DNA of 64,000 nt, from contig NZ_WQBE01000014.1 in NCBI RefSeq assembly GCF_013032005.1, positions 44,957-108,956 of the forward strand. The letters run 5' to 3'. A model generated the notes under the pieces. It was not told the origin of the DNA, did not search any database, and worked only from the letters and a program-made list of their open reading frames with translations. Source of the stretch: Ruegeria atlantica. GTDB lineage: Bacteria > Pseudomonadota > Alphaproteobacteria > Rhodobacterales > Rhodobacteraceae. This document shows, one piece after another, positions 60,103 to 64,000 of this stretch (positions are counted from its first letter, which is position 1; every line of letters starts with the position of its first letter). The position numbers and the translations under genes were made by a program.

Positions 60103-61518
60103 TTAATTTACCGCGGCATTGATTGGCGTCGTGACAAGGGATGGGGTGATCTGGCTGATGGTGCGGCCCCATTTTGTGACAGGGTTTTCCGCGATGAAAA
60201 TGATGTCGTTTGAGCGCAGCTGGAATTGCGCGGCCAGGGTCAGCTGTGCGGCGTTGCGGATATCAAGGTGCCAGGCGGTGACGGCGCCGAACTCGCGGGC
60301 GTCGGTTGCGGCGCGCAGCACATAAACCTCCGATGCGTCGCCGGTTTCCTTGGCGATGCCGCCGCCGGTGTCGAACAGCGCATCGGCCAGGGTGGCCGCG
60401 TGGTTGAACGGCAGGGCATAGCGGCCCTGGGTGCGGACCTCGCCGGACAGGTAGACGTAATCGCGATCGACCGCGTCCAGTTCGATGGACTGAACAAAGT
60501 TGTTGCGGCGTTCCTCCAGATCGGCGCGGCGCAGGTTGACGGCCACGTTCAGCTCTTGCAGGGCGGTCTGGCGGCCTTCCAGCACGGTCTCGCGCAGAGC
60601 GATCTGCTGGGCAAAGAAGCGCTCGGCCCGGTCCAGATCATAGTCGGTATCGACAAAGACCGAGTCATCGGCGATCAGGTTGAGGTTCTGCAAGGCGGTG
60701 CGCGCATACAGATCTTCCAGCGGGATCTGATACATCTGCCCGTCGCGGTAGATGCGCACCGAGGAATTGTCGATATCGCTGACCGAGACCGACCCGGCGG
60801 CCGACAGCGCCTCGCCCAGGGTCAGCTGGGTCAGGGTGATGGGCTGGATGCCGGGCTGGCCGACGGCGCCGCCGACCGAGACGCGGCGGGAATTGAACTC
60901 GGCAATTTCCAGGCTGAAGGTGGGGTCGATCTGGTTTTCCACCAGACGCTGGAACAGCAGCGCCTCGGCCTCATCCACGGTCAGGCCGACCAGCCGCACG
61001 CGGCCGACATCGGGGATGTTGATCGAGCCGTCATCCTGCACGGTATAGCCGTTGCGGCTGTTCTGCGCGGCCAGCAGGCCCGACAGCTCTCCGGCGGTGC
61101 CTTGGGTGGACGGGGTCGACAGCACCAGCACGTCGCCGATGCCAATGGTGTAGGGGCCGGGGTTCACTTGCGGTGGCGGGTCCAGCTGCAGCCCGGCGCG
61201 TGATCCGTCCTGGGTCGAGGGCGCCTCGGGCAGGGGGCCGGTGCCGCGCAAGCTGGTGGAGGAGCCCGATCCGGCCGACAGACCAAACACCGAAGGCAGG
61301 GTTTTGGGCGCATAAGGCGAGCGGTTGGCCACCAGCACGGTCTCGGGTGTGACCGGCACGACACGGACCTTGCCGGCATCCGACACGCCTGCGGTCACCG
61401 AGGGGCTGCGGTAGATGGTTGAACATCCGGCGATCAGGCCGCTCAGGGCCAGCGCACTGAGAAGAAGGGGGAAATGGCGCACGCGCTGTCCTTTGCTGTT
61501 CAAAATCTCAACTCTCAT
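60103..61518 (-). CDS. Polysaccharide export outer-membrane lipoprotein (Wza-like)
   Basis: A 471-residue exporter of the polysaccharide export (Poly_export/SLBB) family. Lipoprotein signal with lipobox LIAGC (cysteine at 32). The Poly_export domain begins [23 protein letters not shown]-like repeats follow ([18 protein letters not shown] and the later [18 protein letters not shown]). A coiled-coil-like stretch ([22 protein letters not shown]) lies between them. It forms the outer-membrane channel. The gene overlaps the yjbF-like gene by 11 bp. Confidence 0.87.
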   Translation of the reverse strand: MRVEILNSKGQRVRHFPLLLSALALSGLIAGCSTIYRSPSVTAGVSDAGKVRVVPVTPETVLVANRSPYAPKTLPSVFGLSAGSGSSTSLRGTGPLPEAPSTQDGSRAGLQLDPPPQVNPGPYTIGIGDVLVLSTPSTQGTAGELSGLLAAQNSRNGYTVQDDGSINIPDVGRVRLVGLTVDEAEALLFQRLVENQIDPTFSLEIAEFNSRRVSVGGAVGQPGIQPITLTQLTLGEALSAAGSVSVSDIDNSSVRIYRDGQMYQIPLEDLYARTALQNLNLIADDSVFVDTDYDLDRAERFFAQQIALRETVLEGRQTALQELNVAVNLRRADLEERRNNFVQSIELDAVDRDYVYLSGEVRTQGRYALPFNHAATLADALFDTGGGIAKETGDASEVYVLRAATDAREFGAVTAWHLDIRNAAQLTLAAQFQLRSNDIIFIAENPVTKWGRTISQITPSLVTTPINAAVN

Positions 61519-62170
61519 CGGGCACCACCTTTATGACCATGTTGCCCAGGAAATCGCCGGTCCATTGCGAGGACTGGACGATGCGGCCGGTGCTGTCCTG
61601 CACCCAGTAAATGTTGCTGAAGGTCTCGGCCACCCCATAGCAATCCTCTTGCCGCTTTTGCGCGGCAACGGGCGTGCCCTGCAACACCACCGGGTCAGAC
61701 CCCAACGGGGTGATCCGGCAGCGATAGGCGTGTAGCTCGATCTCGTCATTGCCGTTGAGAAAGCTGTGGAACCGCTCGGCCCGGCCCGAACCGCCGCTCA
61801 GGATCAGCGCCGCGCTCTGGCTGACATCCGATCCGGCCAGACCGCCGCCGAACCCCTTGGCCGAGGTCAGCAGCCCCTGATCCAGCGTGATGGCGGCGCC
61901 ATCCGCACTCAGCCAGGTCTGTACCCCGGCGCGCTCGGTCTCAAGCAACATGACCCCGGCCAGATCGCGGGCGGGAAAGCCGACTTCAAGCCGCGGCGGG
62001 ATCGGGCGGCGCGCGGCCAGCGCCTGCGCGCGCGGATGGAACCGGGGCGCATTGGGAAACAGCGCCCCCTTCAGCAGATCGACATCTTCCTGCGCGTCGC
62101 CGCAGGAGATCAGCATCAGGGCCAGCAGGGCCAGCAGGGCCAGCAGGGCAGGGCGGCGCAGGGCTGTCAT
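61508..62170 (-). CDS. yjbF: YjbF/GfcB family exopolysaccharide lipoprotein
   Basis: A 220-residue lipoprotein. Signal MTALRRPALLALLALLALML with lipobox LISC (cysteine 23). The YjbF/GfcB domain runs to the end (FPARDLAGVMLLETERAG, then CYGVAETFSNIYWVQDSTG and QWTGDFLGNMVIKV, the last two being family markers). Part of the yjbEFGH/gfc-type group 4 capsule or exopolysaccharide machinery. The start at 62170 overlaps the yjbH stop by 4 bp; upstream in-frame codons belong to yjbH in another frame. Confidence 0.85.
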   Translation of the reverse strand: MTALRRPALLALLALLALMLISCGDAQEDVDLLKGALFPNAPRFHPRAQALAARRPIPPRLEVGFPARDLAGVMLLETERAGVQTWLSADGAAITLDQGLLTSAKGFGGGLAGSDVSQSAALILSGGSGRAERFHSFLNGNDEIELHAYRCRITPLGSDPVVLQGTPVAAQKRQEDCYGVAETFSNIYWVQDSTGRIVQSSQWTGDFLGNMVIKVVPDES

Positions 62171-64000
62171 CGCCAGAACCTCCCCCAGCCGCGCGACAGG
62201 TCCTGCGCGCGGGCCTCGCGGGTGACGCCATAGAGCCGGTTGCGCACATGCAGTCGCGCGCCGCCATCGCGCAGAACGGGGCGGATGGTCTGAGCGATCT
62301 TGTTGCGCGACGGACGCCCGGTCAGCCATGAGACCGGGATTTCCAGCCGGATACCCTTGTCGAACGAGCCTTCGCCAAACTCCTCGGAACTGACATTGGT
62401 CAGGGTAAAGAAGGCACCAACCTTGAAGCCGTTGTTGAACTCGCGATCCAGCGTGAAGGTGGCGCCATAATCGCCCGCCAGGTAACGCCCGACATCGACC
62501 TGCGCGTGATACTCGCCCGGCAGATCGTAATAGGCCGAGACATGCCCGGTGGCGACGGAATAATCCTGAAAGCCGAACAGCACGTCGAAATCGCGTTGCA
62601 CCGCATAATTGGCCTCGGCCCCCAACGCCAGGCGGCTGTTGGTGGGATACCACAGCAGTTCCGCCGACAGCCCGCCGAACATGGTCTCGAGATAGCCCAG
62701 CGTGGTGCGGGCATAAAGGTTCGTGCCCGGCCGCCACAGATACTCGCCGGTCATATGTTCGATCCGCAGGTTGGATTCGCGGGCATAGATCGCCCAGTCT
62801 GAGCGCACATGCGGCAGCGGCGAATCCGAGACCCGGGTGCTGTCATCCAGCGTGCTGAGGATCGGCAACCGCAGCCCGGTCGACAGGGTGAAGCCCGGCG
62901 AAAGCGTGTAATCCAGCCCCAGCGCGGCGCCCACCTCGTATCGCAGCGGGTCGTCGGGGTCGAAGAAGGAAAAGTTCAGATACGGCCCGAACCGGTAGGA
63001 GAAATGCGGGTAAGCATCCGTAAGAATGCCGCCCTGTACCAGCGGCAGCGTGTCCGACACCTCGGCCCGGGCAAAGCTGCGCCAGGCATTGTCGGGGTCG
63101 TGTTCCAGCTCATACAGGTCGTCGCGATTGACCCGCACCGCGCTCAGCGGCACGCCGTTCGACATCAGAGCGATGTCGAAATGCTCGGTCTGGGCGGGTT
63201 CTTCATTGGTCAGCACGCGGGCGGTGCGCCCCAACGCCTGGGCGGCCTGACCATAGGTGGTGTTCTCGACCCCGACCTGAACCGTATCGCCAGTCTCCGA
63301 CAGATAGACCAGCCGCAACCCTTCCTGCGCCAGCGCGGCCTGCATCCGGGACCGGATGTCACCGGTCGCGCGGTCTGCTGTGGCGGCAGCGGTCTGGGAT
63401 CTGGGCTGCAACGGCGGTGGCGCGGCACCTTGTCCGCCCGGCGCCACCGATTTGCGTGGGTCGACGAAATAGCTCAGCGTCAGCCCCAGCGTGGAGCCAT
63501 AAAGAAAAGATGTGGTCAGCTGCGTGCCATTGTCGAACCGGTACTGGACCCCGACATTGATCGGGGATCTGACCCGGAAACTGTCGTTGACCGCTTCCTG
63601 GCTGTACAGATCGGGGGAATACTCGGCCAGAAAGGTCAGCCGGTCATTATATTGCCAGCTGGCGCCCCCAAACAGCGCCGCATCGCCACGGAACCAGTTG
63701 CCGAATTCCAGCTCACCGCCCTGACCGTTTGAATTTGGCGGCGGCCGGGTGTCGAACCGGCTGCCAAACACACCCAGCGGGTTCGAAAACGCGCCCCGCC
63801 CCGCTATGCGGCCCCAACCGATGCCACCGGTCAGCTTGAGCCGGTCCTGAATGGTCTTGGTGGCCACAAAATACTCGGCCGCATAGACGCCGGTACCGCC
63901 AAAATCGCGCAGCCCCATCACGATGGCCGGGCTGTGCCGGCTTTCCTCGCGCAACCGGAAATGGATGTCAAAGCTGCGGTCATACCGGGTGGTGTCGGGC
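62167..64000 (-). CDS. yjbH: YjbH domain outer-membrane exopolysaccharide protein (partial)
   Basis: More than 611 codons of a YjbH family protein, with the 5' end outside the window. The frame is open through base 64000: upstream of the first possible start inside the window it reads SFDIHFRLREESRHSPAIVMGLRDFGGTG, shown in two parts, SFDIHFRLREESRHSP and AIVMGLRDFGGTG, the typical YjbH beta-barrel strand. Many alternating aromatic/hydrophobic strands (WQYNDRLTFLAEYSPD; RFDNGTQLTTSFLYG) fit an outer-membrane barrel. The end shows FDKGIRLEIPVSWLTGRPSR, a family terminus. It is the first visible gene of the export operon yjbH-yjbF-wza-like-ugd. Confidence 0.87.
   Translation of the reverse strand, partial: PDTTRYDRSFDIHFRLREESRHSPAIVMGLRDFGGTGVYAAEYFVATKTIQDRLKLTGGIGWGRIAGRGAFSNPLGVFGSRFDTRPPPNSNGQGGELEFGNWFRGDAALFGGASWQYNDRLTFLAEYSPDLYSQEAVNDSFRVRSPINVGVQYRFDNGTQLTTSFLYGSTLGLTLSYFVDPRKSVAPGGQGAAPPPLQPRSQTAAATADRATGDIRSRMQAALAQEGLRLVYLSETGDTVQVGVENTTYGQAAQALGRTARVLTNEEPAQTEHFDIALMSNGVPLSAVRVNRDDLYELEHDPDNAWRSFARAEVSDTLPLVQGGILTDAYPHFSYRFGPYLNFSFFDPDDPLRYEVGAALGLDYTLSPGFTLSTGLRLPILSTLDDSTRVSDSPLPHVRSDWAIYARESNLRIEHMTGEYLWRPGTNLYARTTLGYLETMFGGLSAELLWYPTNSRLALGAEANYAVQRDFDVLFGFQDYSVATGHVSAYYDLPGEYHAQVDVGRYLAGDYGATFTLDREFNNGFKVGAFFTLTNVSSEEFGEGSFDKGIRLEIPVSWLTGRPSRNKIAQTIRPVLRDGGARLHVRNRLYGVTREARAQDLSRGWGRFWR

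Noticed and set aside
60226..61203. 325-codon plus-strand frame opposite the Wza-like gene
   Set aside because: Composition (G/A/D/Q-rich) and lack of motifs fit an antisense shadow; the minus-strand exporter is convincing.

Overview
The window looks like chromosomal DNA of a marine alphaproteobacterium of the Roseobacter group (Rhodobacteraceae). This rests on moderately high GC, tightly packed operons with 4-bp ATGA overlaps, several TRAP and Dpp/Opp-type transporters with private regulators, a homologue of the gene transfer agent (GTA) head-spike base protein, and a YjbH/YjbF exopolysaccharide locus. No tRNA, rRNA, CRISPR array, phage integrase or intact insertion sequence was seen.

Layout. 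1-1900: three decaying genes in a row (frameshifted ABC ATPase piece, frameshifted Rrf2/NsrR-type regulator, C-terminal stub of a luciferase-like monooxygenase). 1952-9183: lactate module, with a GntR regulator, TRAP transporter, L-lactate dehydrogenase and D-lactate dehydrogenase, and an operator-like palindrome at 2975-2993. 9159-20601: peptide module on the minus strand (CocE-type hydrolase, binding protein, DppBCDF-like importer, amidohydrolase, MlrC-type peptidase) with a divergent XRE-type regulator. 20873-28143: surface polysaccharide cluster with polymerase, flippase, two glycosyltransferases, an acyltransferase and two sulfotransferases, suggesting a sulfated glycan. 28661-35799: second peptide-type ABC importer with a very large binding protein, plus a DeoR regulator. 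36049-43273: six-gene operon (IMPase-like phosphatase, Na/Pi cotransporter, N-formylglutamate amidohydrolase-like hydrolase, glutamine synthetase-like ligase, aldehyde dehydrogenase, iron alcohol dehydrogenase) that reads like a gamma-glutamylated amino-alcohol pathway. 43928-47060: class V PLP enzyme, CcdAB toxin-antitoxin pair, nucleotide-sugar epimerase. 47313-50630: TPP riboswitch and thiBPQ. 50719-55728: TRAP transporter in one operon with an agmatinase-family ureohydrolase, and a divergent LysR regulator. 55733-58309: GntR regulator divergent from an orphan TPP-dependent enzyme, with a perfect 16-bp palindrome between them. 58420-58748: GTA spike-base homologue and its terminator. 58775-64000: exopolysaccharide export operon yjbH-yjbF-wza-like, then ugd; yjbH runs off the window edge.

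How the genes work together. Most of the window is uptake plus first catabolic steps for small organic compounds: both lactate enantiomers, peptides, a guanidino compound and probably an amino alcohol. Each unit carries its own regulator. The other theme is cell-surface polysaccharide: the sulfated-glycan cluster, the epimerase at 46020, and the Ugd/export operon. All four periplasmic binding-protein operons carry a strong GC-rich hairpin without a U-run just after the binding-protein gene, which probably sets the high binding-protein to permease ratio.
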